Notes under the pieces: generated by a model
What the model saw: the letters and a program-made list of their open reading frames with translations, nothing else
Told to the model about the DNA's origin: nothing
Databases searched by the model: none
Made by a program: the position numbers and the translations under genes
Source of the DNA: Allacma fusca
Lineage: Eukaryota; Arthropoda; Collembola; Symphypleona; Sminthuridae
NCBI GenBank assembly: GCA_947179485.1
Contig: OX359248.1
Location: 3,551,501-3,615,500 of the forward strand
Direction of reading: 5' to 3'
Length of the DNA stretch: 64,000 bases
Shown here: one piece after another, positions 1-14,046 of the stretch
Layout: every line of letters begins with the position of its first letter
Position numbering within the stretch: the first letter of the stretch is position 1

Positions 1-1557
1 TAACCGTCCATGAAGACCTGACAACGTCAGAATGTTCTTCTTTTCGCATTTTTCTCACTGATACCCATAAAACTAGGTTTCCTCAATCTTGCCCTGTTTT
101 TAAGGGCCATGCCCACAACTTCCCAACTTCCTGGATAGCTCTCTGGAAAGTCTATACATTTTCTAACAAATTCGCGTCAAAATATATTTTTGAGAAAAAT
201 ATTTGACCAACAATTTCAACAAAGAACAATTTCTAGCATTACAAGCTCCCTAAAAAATCTCGACGTTGCTTTACGTTTTTGTTTCTTGCGACAGGAATCC
301 TTCACCTACATACTGTACATATGTTTGCCAATATAAATGATTGGAGCAAATGTAGTAATTGCAACATAAAATTCCCTCAGGATCCTAAAAATCTAGTCAA
401 AAGATACTGACATTTTCAGGTTTCGGACTTAAATATCTACCGGATTGGTCACGCCCTCTGTCATGAAGACTGGATGGGGAGTAAATAAACAATAGCACCT
501 TGTACAAGGAAATTTAAACTCGAAGTATCCCACAGTATGAAAATTTATGAGGTGGACATTCCTTTATACTACAAACAACTATTTAATTACGTCCGCTCAT
601 AAAAAAGAAGAGGGAGTCCATGCGTACATCATGTATGGATCTGTACGAATTGCAACTGCAGTTTTGGGGGAAATTTTGAGGGTAGGAACACCAGGGAAAT
701 ATGATTATTACTTGGGAATTTGAGAGGCGTAACTTGATCCCTGATTGGGATAAGCCCCTGCTCTGAGCATCCGGGGCTTGGCATATTTCCCTGAAACAAG
801 AGCAGTTTTTGAAGTTCGGAGAGGAGAGCGGGTGTCGGAGTAAATCCATCTAAAGTTTATGGGCTTCAGGAATGACATGAAGGGAAGGTGAAAACCAACA
901 GCTGGGCTAACTATCATCGCACGCTCAATCAAAATGGAGATTTTTACGACTTTCCCTCTCCTCTCCCACCCAATTGTCTTCCCATGCCTCGGCACTACCC
1001 CACAATCTTTTTCCCTCCTCCCACCTCCCACCACCCCTTGTTTACGTCCTTGTCCCAAAAACATTTTTTTCCCCGCTGGGAAGAAAAATTGCGAGGGAAA
1101 AGTCACAAAATTCTTCCAGACTCTCTTTACAAATGACATTGTCAAAGGTTTACTTTCTCCATTCTCTCCATCCTTTACAAGGGTTCAAATTTTTTCGGGA
1201 TCGTATCAGCACCCTTAAAAAATTAAATGCCAAAATAAATGAACTACCAAAATATTCACAAAAATTAGCCCAGCTTTCCCAAAAAGATACAAGATTTTTA
1301 ACAAACATTTCCCCAAACGGAAACACTCAAGCCGCACTAAAATTTCCCGGAATTTGAGTGAGCACAATAGAAATTAACTTTCGCCCGAGAGGTTCAAATT
1401 GTGGGGAAAATATAAGCAGAACTAAACCCCTTGACGCCTATATGTAATCTTATATGTAGAATACGTAGGTATGTATGTATGTACATGTGGGAAATAGATT
1501 CGGAGAAATTTGACAGGAGCTTGACCGCAGATAAAATCTAGCGTGACTATACTTTCT

Positions 1558-1767
1558 CCAGATTTGAGGAAGCGTGCTAGACGATTTGGACCCGAGACGG
1601 GAAAAAAGGGAGAGGGGCTGCCAGGGATTAAAAATTTACGGAGGCTCCGAAAGTCAAAGTCCGGGACTAGTGGGATTGATGGCTCTTTAATAAAGGCGTT
1701 GATAAATTATGAAGGGGAAGAGGAGCCTGATGAGGATCTGAGGGCCAGTGTGTTCCGAGAAAAATGA
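1558..1767 (+). CDS. Possible charged-protein terminal exon (weak)
   Basis: An open frame of about 70 codons follows a sequence that would make a good splice acceptor (ACTTTCTCCAG ending at 1561), and it ends in TGA at 1765-1767. The predicted peptide is rich in Lys/Arg in its first half and Asp/Glu in its second, with a run EGEEEPDEDLRAS near the end. It looks more like a cytoplasmic protein tail than the hydrophobic or low-complexity translations found elsewhere in the window, and local GC is somewhat higher. I recognise no family. The acceptor-like sequence is also the dispersed motif that occurs everywhere here, so it is weak evidence. No poly(A) signal stands out just downstream. It could equally be chance. 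Confidence 0.15.
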   Translation, partial: PDLRKRARRFGPETGKKGEGLPGIKNLRRLRKSKSGTSGIDGSLIKALINYEGEEEPDEDLRASVFREK

Positions 1768-2539
1768 GCGGGGAATTTGAGTGTACATTGGAGAAATCGG
1801 TTCCTGACTGGGACCCGACTCCTGTGGGCCTTCCCTTTGGGAGCCAGCCCTCTGTTCGGGCCTGTGGTTCCGAGCGGGAAGGGAAGGGAATGAATAAGTA
1901 AAACTAATGATGAGTGATTATGGAGGAGTGGAAATGAAGGATAGTTGGGAGAAAAAGAAGATATAGATTTGATTGGTGGGATGGGAAGGATAGCTGAGGG
2001 ATTAATTAGGATGAAAGATAAATAGGGGAATGAGGAGACTCCCTTGGGTTCCTCTCCGAGTCCATCATCAACTCTTTTCATTACAAGGGCAACCCCGGTA
2101 CTTGGAGCAAGGTGTAGGTGAAAGTAGGTGAAAGTACGGAGGAAGTCTCGGGAGTACCAGAAGCCAGAGTCGATCTTTATCGTTCCCACGTTGAACATAA
2201 CCTTACACCCATTTACTCTCTCACCTAACCCAACTCCTTCTCATCAACTCCAAGCTCCCATCAAACCTCTCCATCCCTCTGTACCTTTGAAGCCCCACAA
2301 TCTACACATTCACTATATACCGTTCATCTCTTACAGCCCTGCCTTTATAAAGCTGTAGGAAGACTCGGGGTACTTTCCTCCTTGTTTTATTATCGAATTG
2401 AAGGGGGAGAGGGAGGTTTGATGGCCTTCGTGTTTTTTTAAGCCGGGGAACAGCAAATGGCAATACACACGCTCACATTTCCAGAATCTCCTGCTACAAA
2501 GCTGGCATTGTCCTTTCCTTTTCGCTCCGGCCATTCACA

Positions 2540-2601
2540 TCTCTCTCTCTCACTTTCTCTCTCACTTTCTCTCTCACTTTCTCTCTCTCTCTCTCTCTCT
2601 A
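2540..2601. repeat. CT-rich microsatellite with 12-bp higher-order unit
   Basis: (CT)n is interrupted by CACTTT at 2551, 2563 and 2575, giving a 12-bp period over three units before returning to pure (CT)n. The interruption is a version of the window-wide CTTTC core. Confidence 0.9.
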
Positions 2602-4497
2602 GGAAGAAACAGAAATGTAAATCCCCGGTTTAGTGCGTAAAAGGCAATCCGACACAAACTCAGGGATAGATGAGACAAGTACGAAGCTGTAGTAAACATT
2701 TATGTGGAGATAACACACACGTATCTTATTTCCAGCAATGCACGCCTTCCTTTTCATGCCCTTGCCAATACCTCTCTTTCCATGTATACTTACCTGCGAG
2801 TGGCCTAAGCTCCATGGCCCCCTCCCTATATCCAAAACGTACGCTCCAGTATAGAAAAAACACACAATTTACAAATAATCCTGTTACTGTAATTACTAAC
2901 TCAAGTTCAATATTTACAAAGATGAGGTCAAATCATTAGACCAAACCTATACTAAGTTTCCCAAATTTTGACACTAAAGTTGAATATTGTCAAACTACTC
3001 CCAACTAAATTTTTAGGGGTTGGGAGGATATTTATTTTGTTGGGAGCCCTGTTTTGATTAGACTAATTTGATACTGAGGCTGAAATTGAGTACTGATATC
3101 AAATTTGCTTAATAATTAGATACTTGAGTAATTTCCTTTCCTTCAAATGACCAGCCATCTTTTTGCGGAGTGTCTGAATTGTCTTTCCAATACTTACATG
3201 AAGAAGGGAAGAATAAAGACCTGGGTCCTCAGATCGGATGATAATTCAGTTTGAGGGGTGTATGGATTACAATGGACCCTGTATACGATTCCCACTTCAC
3301 TCTGAGTCTGAAACACTCCCAGCGTGTAATCAGCTTAAAATCTCGTCAGGAGAAATCTCTGCTCATAATTACGAGACTCCCTGGGAGACATTTATTATTT
3401 CCAATGGCCTTTCCCCTAAATACATCATCATTTACACCTTCGTATTACTTCCTGCCCGCATCGCACTATAACCATCCCCTCCCAAGCCAACACACCTTCA
3501 AACTTCCCCAAGACCTATATTCGAAGAAGAAAGGGGATTGTTACACGTTCCCCACAACTCCCGCACCCAACATTTTATGAGGCTCACACTGCTTCCCTAA
3601 AATTTATTCCTAACACAACAAACTTTTCCACCAATGAACTTGTCAATGTTTTACGAGCTGACTCATTATCCACACAATACAAGGGAAATAAATCGACCTT
3701 CAACTTCACACAAAATCTCACATCAAATAATACAAATAATTACTGAAAATGTGTCCATTGTAATGCACTTACTCAGAACGACATTAAGTTCGAGAAACTC
3801 AAAAGGAAATTTAAGGAAATCCAAGGAGATTAATTAAAAACGATTATTTAGGGAGTGGAGCGTTGGTGCTGCAATGAGGGGAATTCAGATCGTTGGAGAA
3901 AATAATTTTTCAAAGAGAAAGGAGGTAAATACCAAAGCTGGTGAAAGTAATGGGACCTTAAGGAATTGAACCCGAATACAGAAGATATAACTGGTCCATG
4001 GAACAAGGTTAAATATTAAAACTTGATTTGAAGGGAAAGCCAGTGAAAGCAATGTGGAAGTAAATTTGTGTGACGTTGAGTGAAATCAGCTAAGAGCTAA
4101 GGCTGACGTAAATTAGGGCGAGCAGAAGTGTTTTAGAGACATTTTGAGCAAAGTACAAGAAAGCTTTGGAAAATAATTTGAGAAAATGACAGAAGGTGAA
4201 AGCAAGTTGAAGGAAATTCGAGGAAGTGAAAGCTAGTTGAGACAACTGACAGTCGTTGAGATCGTTTGAAAGCACTACTAAAATATGTAAAGATTGACGA
4301 GAGTAGTGTTGTACAAACAACGTTATTTGAAACAGATCAAAGCAATTTTAGGAAAATAACAATCACAGTAAAATTCCCGTAACATAAATTCATGTAATCG
4401 TAATTACTGGCGGAAAAATAGTAAAAAACTAAAAACAATGAACATGAAAGAAACAAAACGATTACAATAAACATCAGTAATTGGAGTAAAATCAGTT

Positions 4498-4616
4498 TTG
4501 GTGAAAACAAGTTGAAAGCTGGTGAAAGCAGGTAAAGTTGTCGAAAGCTGGTGAAAGCAGGCGAAAGTTAGTAAAACCAAATGAAAGTTAGTGAAAGATA
4601 GTGAAAGCAGAGAAAA
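4498..4616. repeat. 10-bp-phased GAAAG array
   Basis: GAAAG or a one-base variant recurs at 4503, 4514, 4524, 4534, 4543, 4553, 4563, 4573, 4583, 4593 and 4603, a mean step of 10.0 bp. The bases between are variable (GCTGGT, GCAGGT, TTAGT). The array is the densest part of a looser GAAAG-rich zone running from about 3.9 kb. One-helical-turn phasing of an A-tract-containing core would be expected to give intrinsic DNA curvature; that is inference. Confidence 0.75.
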
Positions 4617-7589
4617 TAAATCGTAAAAAACATCAAGGACAAATAATCCAAACTACTGATATCACTCAAAAGCTTGTATGTAAACTGCCATAAAATTACG
4701 AAAATAATATGCCTTGCAGTATTATTTTCCTGTAATTTGCTTCCTGTGATGCTACAGCGGTTAAACAGCTTAACGTGAGTCGAAACATCACTCAACCTTT
4801 CAGCTGAACATTTTTGGAAAACTGGAGAAAGCACATCACAAATGAAGAGATTGTATATAAACGTTAGAAAACTTAAGCCTGACCTCTGACAAGGCAGATG
4901 CTAATGAGATAGGCCTCACCAAAGTTGCCTCATTTTGAGCCGAAGGAAAGGAAAATTGAGGTTGCAGTAAATTACAGAAGCCTATTAGCGGTTACAGTCA
5001 TCAGATAAAGCAATAACATAAATAGAGATAGCGAGACTCCATTTTCACCAAATGCTTCCACATCCAGTGAAATATTCTGGAGGAAAAAACCGGGACGCAG
5101 AAATAGGCGTGGGAATGTAAAAACACATCCTGTGGCTTGTAATGTTCCAAAATCTTAAATTGTCAGTCATACTTCTGAATGAATAGGAAAAGAAAGCCTT
5201 AGTTTTCAGCACATTAGTTCTGTGGACTTTGGGACCTCCTGAGCTGGAACCTTTCTTCTAGTCATGTTTGAGTCGATATTATCAATGAGTGAAGTGCATG
5301 TTGACAGCAGGGATGAGATTGTGCCGACTAATTCCAATACCCGAACTTCCATTTGAAGTTTCAAGTTCTGATCGACTAACAAGCAACACAGTAGCAAACA
5401 GTTGACCTAAACGTGACTTTGTTTTGCCCCTGTTTAATTTTGACGTGACGAAACACGAACCACAAGTTACAAATTAGTCCAAATAAAATAACAGGGTTTT
5501 AAAAATCATACAAAATTTGTAACAAGATAAAATAAATAGTATTACAGTACAGTAGCCACTCTTGACGTAACCTGGGCCTAAAGTTACCCTTAAACACTTG
5601 ACCTTGCAAATAAATTGTCGATGCGTAATTTTATCATTCGAGGCAATTAGCTCAAAATTCTTCTAAATCAGAAATACAAAGCTTTTTTTTACAGAACATA
5701 TTTAATACAAAATACACCTGATCTAGTGTTTGCAAGCGGTGAATGATTTTGAGATCCAATTAATTTGAAGGTCACTTGGGTCAAAGATCACTTAGAATTG
5801 ACTTCCCTTAAGATTTCGCAAAGTTCACTGGAGCTTGAACGGATCCCTGGTTGGGAGGAAGTTATGGAAGTAGAGAGTAAGAAAATATTTTGTAAGTGGA
5901 GAAAGAAGAGTGGAACGGCAGAAAAGCCTATTTGGGCCATAACCATGCCATAAAATAAAAGAGAAGCTTCTTGGTCATACAGTCATATTCATCTTTGGAT
6001 GACTGCCTCTTCAGAGCCGCATAACTTCCACTTCCCACTCTACAAATGTGCGTGGTCGCTCCGGCAAATGCAATGAAGAGCAGTTCAAACTCCAACTTTC
6101 ACCCACTTTCTCCCGCCTTCACACACACTTAACATGAACTGAGCCAGCGGAGAGAGGAATGACTCCACACACTTCCTCTCTCTCTCTCTCCCCCTCCCAT
6201 CAACATCAAAACAATCCATACAAATCTTCCTTAGGACTAAACCCACATTTGACGATACATTCAACTGTAATCGTATTACAACTACTTCGTAATTTATGAC
6301 ACGCGTGTGTGAACTCTTTTTCTCCCCATTTTATTCCCTCCATGAGCTCCTAAAATCAATTGAATCCTCCTTTTCCACCCAAACTCCACTTTCTCTTACT
6401 TTCACTTTTCTTACATCTCTTTCAATTTCTATTTGATATTTGGGAACACTATCAATTCTCAATCGTTGCCAATTGTTTCCAATTCTGATCAAAATTTACG
6501 TCAAAACAAGAAGATTGCTGAGAAATCGGGAGGAAATTATGTTTCTTCTTCTCTTATTATTGCGGAAGGGAAATTCCAAGAGGGATTATTTTAATTTTTC
6601 GCACCTCTTCCTTCAAGAATGTTTTCATTGTAAAGAATAAAAGGACCATTGTACCTGCAACATTTTGTTTTCTGAATATCGTTATGGCACTTCTCCATCT
6701 ATGTTTACTTACATAATTTTCTCTTTTGATTTTATTTTTAATTTCTCCTCCTGAACTTCTCCTCAGTCATCTGTTGACGTATTTATTGACTCTCCATGTT
6801 GTCTTCTTTAGTTTGGCAAGCATTAAATTGATATTTTTTCTCCGAACTCAAGACTTTTATTTTTCGGAGCTCTATACTAGTTTCCTGCATCATTGAATTC
6901 ATTTTGTTCTATTCTGCTCTACTGTTTCGGATTTTGGTTTCTCCCATCCATCTCCGTTCGCTTTAACTTAGTCTAACTCGCTTCCCCAAACTTTCTCCTT
7001 ATTCAAGTCTGGTTTTTTCTCTTCATTTGTGTTTATTTTCTTGGTCGGTTCCTCGCTCCTCACCTGTGGGTTACCTCTATTGTGTCGTTTCTGCTCCGCA
7101 TGTGTTTCCCATTTACATTTTCCTCATTCGTTCAAAGCTTTCTCTCATGAAATTTCCTCGTCAAAGGTATTCCTTTTGTTTTGAGTTTGACCGATAATTA
7201 TTTGTAGCTGCTCTCACCTCCACATTTGTTTATATTTTCCTACCCTACTTTCTCACTTGGTTTCCCCCTTTTGTGAACTTATCCCTCCTCTCATTCTCCC
7301 CTTGCTGTTCACAGTGACATTGTTTTCTTATTATAATTAAACTCATGCCTCTGCATTCTCAAAGCATGTTCTCACCTGGTTGGAGTCCATTGAATTGGGA
7401 TTTGGGAGTTGTAATTTGATCACATTCTACCTGATTTTCTGAGTCAAGTCTTTTGACGACAAGGAGGACGGAAGCTCAAAGCAGAGCCGAGTACTCGCTG
7501 TCAGGACAATAATGTGACATCGGAGGCTGAGGTCACTTGAAATGTTGGCGCTCTCCCCAAAGACAAGAGGAAGTAGAGAGAAAGAGAGT

Positions 7590-7593
<4 letters not shown>

Positions 7594-7634
<41 letters not shown>
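7594..7634. repeat. (GA)n microsatellite
   Basis: About 20 uninterrupted GA dinucleotides, flanked on the left by imperfect GA-rich sequence from 7568. Confidence 0.95.
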
Positions 7635-7638
<4 letters not shown>

Positions 7639-8282
7639 GGGAAGGGAGCGGAGCGTAAATGTTTGGGTTAGTGGGAGAAAGAACAAGAACGAAGCGAGTG
7701 GTTCATAAAGAAAAGATGGAAAAATATTGGAAATGTCTCAATAAAGAAGGCTTATCAGGCCTGAGCACGAGTTTCGGTAGTCATTCAAGCCCAGAAAATG
7801 TCGTTTCATGACCGAGCTCAAGTGGCTTCTGTTTCGTGTGACAACAGATAAGAGCTCTTTGTCAATGTCAGCCCTTATGGATTATGAATGTCAGCCTTTT
7901 CTCCAGCCGGTCCTCCAACTCCTTCCTCCAACTCACTTCCCACTCCTATTTCCATGTCGATGAACCATCTGTATCAGGGAGAGAGAGGACCATTTCCCAC
8001 CAAAGACGCCAACTGTCTCCATCATTTTCCCCGTCCAATAAATGCCGACTTTCTTATCGTCCCTAGTTCCTCTAACTTATGTGTTTACTAGTGGTGTAGC
8101 TTCCGGTGCATCCGAAATACCTCCCGATGCATCACTTCATCTCAGGAATGCACCTTCTGACAGAATCTTAGAGAATAATGCAGCGGTAATTTACTCATGG
8201 GACGTACGGCATGTCCCTACTCCTTACAAAACCCTACTGGGGGTCTCAATATTACATGTTCTTCTGGAGATCCAAAATCTTC

Positions 8283-8302
8283 ACCTACGCGGGAGCGTAG
8301 GT
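8283..8302. other. Perfect 8-bp-arm hairpin
   Basis: ACCTACGC at 8283-8290 and GCGTAGGT at 8295-8302 are exact reverse complements around a GGGA loop. No coding or RNA gene is recognised around it and there is no T-run after it. Confidence 0.6.
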
Positions 8303-9850
8303 ACGTACTCTTACACAGGACATTAATTGTGCAGGGCTTTCCCCGCCTTATGCTAATATGCCTGGAGCTCTGTACTTTTCTGGAGTGCTGCCTTTCATTG
8401 GAAATTTCATTCCAGTTTAACCTACTGTATCACATTTCCAACTCCAAGTTTGTGTGTATTGTAACGTCCCTCCCTTTAATTTACTGTCAATGACTCAGGC
8501 CTAACTTTCTCCTTTATGTGCCTCCGAAATCCTGACTTTCTCCTCAGTGGAAGCATTGGAGTATAAATAACTGAATTATTTCCCATATAAGGGGAGGAAC
8601 GTGAGGCGTAGTCAATATTTAACATGGTATTTGTCTCCTCTCAATTCCAGTAAGTATGTTGATTACAAATAAAAGTATGGCCGTTAAGAATGGGGGAAAG
8701 TCGTGAAATTTCTCCTAACAGGGTCAAATGGCTTGGAATGGGAATAAGGAATTCATAAGGGGCTCTACCATTTGCACCGAGTGCAATAACATCAGAGGAA
8801 TCTCAAATACAGTCCTATTGCATTTTTCTGCAAGCCATTTGTTTGATGCTTTCTTTTAATAGAGCCCTTCCTCTTTAACCAAATTTCAAGGGGCGTGTTT
8901 TTATATTGAACAATATGTACATATGTACAGACAGCTACTTTTATTATCTGCAGACAAGCCCCATTGGATTGAATTCAGTTCAATGCACCCAGGAATTGAA
9001 TTACAGGGAATCATCATAAGAAAAATCAGGGAAGATTTTATATCCCCCATGATAGCTGTATGAAGATGATGCGGTTTTATTTCGGACGATTCATTCAAAT
9101 TTCATGGATTGAAATTGTAAGCTTGTCCATGCAAATGGTTTCAAATGTATCAATAAATTTTTTAACGTGACTGGAAACGTTTATTTTTATTCTTGACTGC
9201 AGGGATTTCCACGTATGTATGTAACTTTCTAACATGGAGAGGTCCCGTGTTGACAAAAATATTTTTTATTCCAGAGCTTCGCCGGAACAATCTCTATTCA
9301 AGTAAATATGGACATTTAAAAATGCCAAAAATAAGGGGGCAATGCAATGAAATTAAGTTAATAGTAAAAAAAACATTTCAAAGAAATTTAACAAATTTTT
9401 TCTTTACAACCGTTCGGAGAAAGTTTTGAAATTATTATGTGCTACGATACTTGTGTAACCTGAACTGTAATGTAAAAAATAAAAGGAGCAACAATTTAAA
9501 AGCAAAGTTAGTTTCCTAGAAAAATCATTTGAAATTGCCGGGGAAAATTAAAGTTATGGAAAGAGAAAGTAATTAGCGTATTCGATGAGGTAACAGCATT
9601 CCAAGCTTGTAGAGCAAAATCTGAATTTAAAACGTTCAAATGATAAATTTTGCATTGCAATTTTGGAGAAAATTTAAAATATTGACACAATTGGGAACGC
9701 TCACATGTCAATGGACGTAGGAGAAAGGAAATGTGTTGCTGAAAAATTGAGGAATATTTTCGTGATGTCCTTGTTGCGAGGCGGAAATTTGGGGACACTA
9801 CCAGAGATTGTACAGCTGGTGTGGAAACTCGTAGTGAACAAACAGCAGAG

Positions 9851-9900
9851 GAAGGTGGTGAGAGTATGGGAGAAAGTGGTGAAAGTATTGGAGAAAGTGG
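9851..9900. repeat. 21-bp GAAAGT repeat, two units
   Basis: Two 21-bp units (GTGARAGTATKGGAGAAAGTG) sit head to tail. GAAAG cores fall at 9872, 9881 and 9893. This is a small member of the GAAAG-core array family found across the window. Confidence 0.6.
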
Positions 9901-12480
9901 ATAATTCCGAACGACAATGTTAATGTCAGACGTGGTGCTCTGGTGTATGTGTACGGGGGGAAGGGAAGGAAGAGGTAATATTTGGATATGGGCGTGTGGT
10001 GAAAGTAAAACAGAGGACTGCATTGATGGTGATGCAAGGGAGTCCCAAGCAGGACTTAGATATTAGTCTTGTGCTCTTCCCGGGAACGTGACATGAAATG
10101 GTAAATTCCTGGTTCTCCTCTCAAATTTGCTTTCTTTTTCCCTTTGTCTCTCCTAACTTTCCCTTACTTTCTCTTCCTCTCCATCTCTCCCCACTTGCTC
10201 AGCCTGTGCCTAAACGTGATGCTTTCCAAGCAAGACAGGAAAGGAGACCTGTATACGGCGGGTTGGGGCACATTTCTGTACATTGGTATGGGCCTAGGAA
10301 GTGGATAAAAGGGCTGTCTATATGACTGACTGGTTGTGGATTTTATGGTCATCGGAGTTGGAGGGACTGAAAAAGCCCATAAAGCATTCTCATCCTTGTC
10401 GTCACGTTAGCTTAGACAGCACGACGCTCTGAGTGATGATCTCCACGTTTCCCTGTCTCCTATAGATAAATATTCCAGACAAATTTCCGATGCTGGCTCT
10501 TGCATAACTTAAGGGAATGGCACAATGCCTTGGGTTTCGGACGGAGCGAGAGAAACCAAATGTACTTGCTCCACACACTCATATCCCACACCTATCACTT
10601 TCTCCCTCCCTATTAACTTCTTAACAAATTACTTTCTCCTCACTCTCTCCCTAACAACTCTATACACCATTAATGCCTTTCTCCCAACTATAAGTCATCA
10701 TTAACTCCGGAACAATAACTGTTTCCCACATAAATCATTTCACCCACTTTCTCTCTCCCCTCCTTTCACCATTCACTTTCATACCTTCCCACACAGTCCT
10801 CCGACACATTGCGTCCCCTGCTAAAGAACCCAATCCAAGGGTAGAGAAATTACCAATTTCCGAATGCTCTACGTCCTTTATTGCTCCTTGTAGCTCCTCA
10901 CATGTGTTTTTCCTTCAATTCGACTCACCTCACTCATGACATTAATGCTCATTTAGAAATCCCTTCCACGCACAACACTTCATCTAAGTTTTGTCTCTTA
11001 ACCGACATTACGTGGAAAACATCTTTCCACTATATCACATCCCTTTAATTTCGCTTCTTAACCCGAGATACACTTCAGATGTTTACTGTGGTTGTTTTCT
11101 GAAATTTATTATATTTCGTTATAAATTCAGAATTTGAACGTCCCGAACCACAAATTCATTCCTGCTGGTCCTGTATTTCCGGCCTTAAATAAAACAGAGC
11201 TTTTCTATTCGAATTTTTAGCCAGCCTGAATTCTATCAGTAGCATGAATTTGCTTTTAGTGTTACACGTTGGCTCTCGAACATAACACTTTTCTCCTATT
11301 TTCTTCTTTGCCTTTCTAATTTCTACTCTGTCTATGCTCAACAGACATGGATGTTCCAATGCAAACATGAGCCATGGACTACGCAATTCGTCATCTTCAA
11401 AAAAAATCTCAAGGGCATTTGCAAATAATTATTTCAAAACCTTTTCACATGAAATTGCTACCCGATGTAACGTTCGTGGGTTGTATTATGGACGGTCACA
11501 GGGACTGTAAATGTTTTCTTCTATTTCTGAAACAGTTTCCATACCCTGGAGTATCCATTGTTTCATCATTTCCTATGGACCTTCAAAGGATACAATTTAT
11601 TTCAAAAATATTTGCCAACCCATTCAATTTTGACCAGCTCTCGTCAGTGACATGTGAGCTAGCAAATATTTATTTGAAATTCGCTAGTGCAAAAATGAAG
11701 CAATTTGTGTGGGATAACAGACTCTGCTAAGGATCAAAAATACACGGAATATTTAGAGCAAAACAAGCTTAAGGTTATGAGATCCTCATCGTCTTAAAAT
11801 TATGAAATTCCGTTACCAAACACAGACTCGAAAAAGCAAAAATGAGATTTTAGGTCAAGAAAGGCCCAACGGAAAATGTTACAGAGTTGTGAGATATGAA
11901 GGAGAAAGTATGCAGTAATAAAATATGTAGTCAATGGGAAGACTAGGTTACTGGAACAGGGTTTACGGCATCAACATTTTTCCAGCAAGTTTGAGTTTGC
12001 CCCTTAACGGAACCATATCATTGGGAAAGAGTGGGGTGGGGATGTTGAGAAAAGAAAAACAAAAGTTGGGAAAGGAGAAAGTAAATGTTGGGAGTTGAAA
12101 TGGAAGGAAGGTTATTAATAAATCTTGAAGAGTGTGGGCGGGGAAAGGGAGATAGTTTGCTCTTTACATCTCAAGACTTTTTCCAACTCCGAACCAAAGG
12201 AACTTTACAGCTGACAAGAGTGAGAGTCATAATTATGGAAAATGATTCGAGTGAAAGAGGTTTGGAGTAAGTCAGTGAATAATAAGGAACAGACTGAAGA
12301 GCGTGTTTTCTTTGTGGAGAATGTCTGGACTTGAAGATGTGGACATGAGGCTATATATATGTATATATTGTACTCTCACCAAATTCTATTCTGGTCCTGA
12401 TCAATCTACAAGAAGCTCCTTGAATTGAATTGGACGAGTAGACATGAGAGAGAAAGTCCAATGGGATTTGTAGCTAAAGC

Positions 12481-12502
12481 ATACACACACACACACATAC
12501 AC
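12481..12502. repeat. (CA)n microsatellite
   Basis: An (AC)n run of about eight units, interrupted by one T near its right end. Confidence 0.9.
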
Positions 12503-13956
12503 TGTTGTCTTTTTCTCTCCTTTCTCCAATCTTCCCTCCCATCTCAAGTGTCTTCTTCTTGCTCCTGTCCAATTCAGCATACACAAGCATGTACAGGCAC
12601 GTAGCATGCGTATGTACGTTCGAGAAAGTTCTGAGTCTCGGCATGGCGGAAGACATACGTTCCTAAAATTCATATGTACTTGCATTATAATTTTAAAGAC
12701 AAAATCCCATAAGGGTCAGATAGCCTAGTGTAGTCAAGACCTGGACAGGTACTTTATTGTATGGGTTCTATCCTCAGTCACTTTCCAAATCAAGCTTAAA
12801 ATTTTATTTTTGAAATTATTTAAAATACACATTAAACACACAATTAAGCATTCAAATTACAGTATTTAAAAAATAAGACGGAATGAATGTGATATTAAAC
12901 TATACCTCTCTTGTTTGCTTAACTCCTGTGGACGTAATTTTTGAGCGAGTGTCATATCCTAAATTTTGAAAAATTCCCAAACAGATTTGACAAAACATTT
13001 AGGAATTGAAAGCTAGAATAATTATCATTACCCTTTGACATATCTGGAGGAGTGAGGAAAGGAAATTGCAGACACAACGTGAATCCAGGAAAACAAGTGA
13101 ACATCATGAGACCACAGAATTCTATGCTTTTTTACAAATGCAACCCTTTAGCGCTTATATTTTCATGCCTCAAAAATATACAGTCACTCCAGCATTAAAT
13201 ATGATTAAGGTACAAGGCTGAGGCGGGGAGAAAGTCCCGAATCTCAAAACGTGCTAAAATTCCTTGAATTCTTAGAAATGAGTATTGCTATTCTTAATAT
13301 GCTTTCCCCGGTCAGGAATAAGTCTCTGTGTGAAAGCAGTGAGAGGAAGTAGGAGGAAAAGTAGGGCTTCATATGGAGGAAGTGGAGATCCCTGCATGGA
13401 CTAAGGAGTGAGTCAAGCTCTGGATGTCCAATCAAGAACAAAAAGAGGAAACAAACAAAAGGAAAATTGTAAAGTGACGTGAGGGACTCGCTGCTTTCCC
13501 CAATTCCTCACACAATGATTCAATAGTTTTCCAAATGAAAAGACAGAAAAACATTCAGACAAAGGGAGAGAAGACAGAATGAGGAGAGGAGAAAGCAAAA
13601 AGATTTACAGGAGAGGTCAAGTCCTGGAGAAAAGAAACAATTTAATCCTCGAGAGTAAAACTGGGTCGTTGACAATCTATTTATTATTACGTTCATTTGT
13701 TCTCTTCAACACAACCCACGGCATTTTAATGCACTTTTCCCCCAAACCAAAACTATTTCCACACAAACAGCCCCACTCTTTCTTTCTCCCAAAATATCTT
13801 TGCATTTCCCGACTTTCCCCTCAGAACTAGGGCTGGGAACAGTCCCATGGATTTCTTCCGAATTTTGAATCCCTGAGAAAAATAATTATTTTGAGTCGAT
13901 AGCATTTTGCGAAATTGTTAACGCCATGACTAAGTTTTTGCAATTGTGGTAAATCA

Positions 13957-14046
13957 GGTCAGTTTTGTGCAAGCATTTTAACACAGGGTCAATATTTTGT
14001 AAATGCATGAGCCTGTGGTCAGTATTGTTACGCCATCCTACTCGAT
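13957..14046. repeat. Degenerate 30-bp tandem repeat
   Basis: GGTCARTWTTGT-like segments start at 13957, 13987 and 14017, an exact 30-bp period over three units. Looser relatives of the GGTC start recur at 14066 and 14132. Sequence between the anchors is poorly conserved. Confidence 0.45.

Noticed and set aside
708-1145. 145-residue - strand frame near the left edge
   Set aside because: Low-complexity and lacking any family resemblance. Overlapping frames on the other strand are equally long, as expected by chance in C/T-rich sequence.
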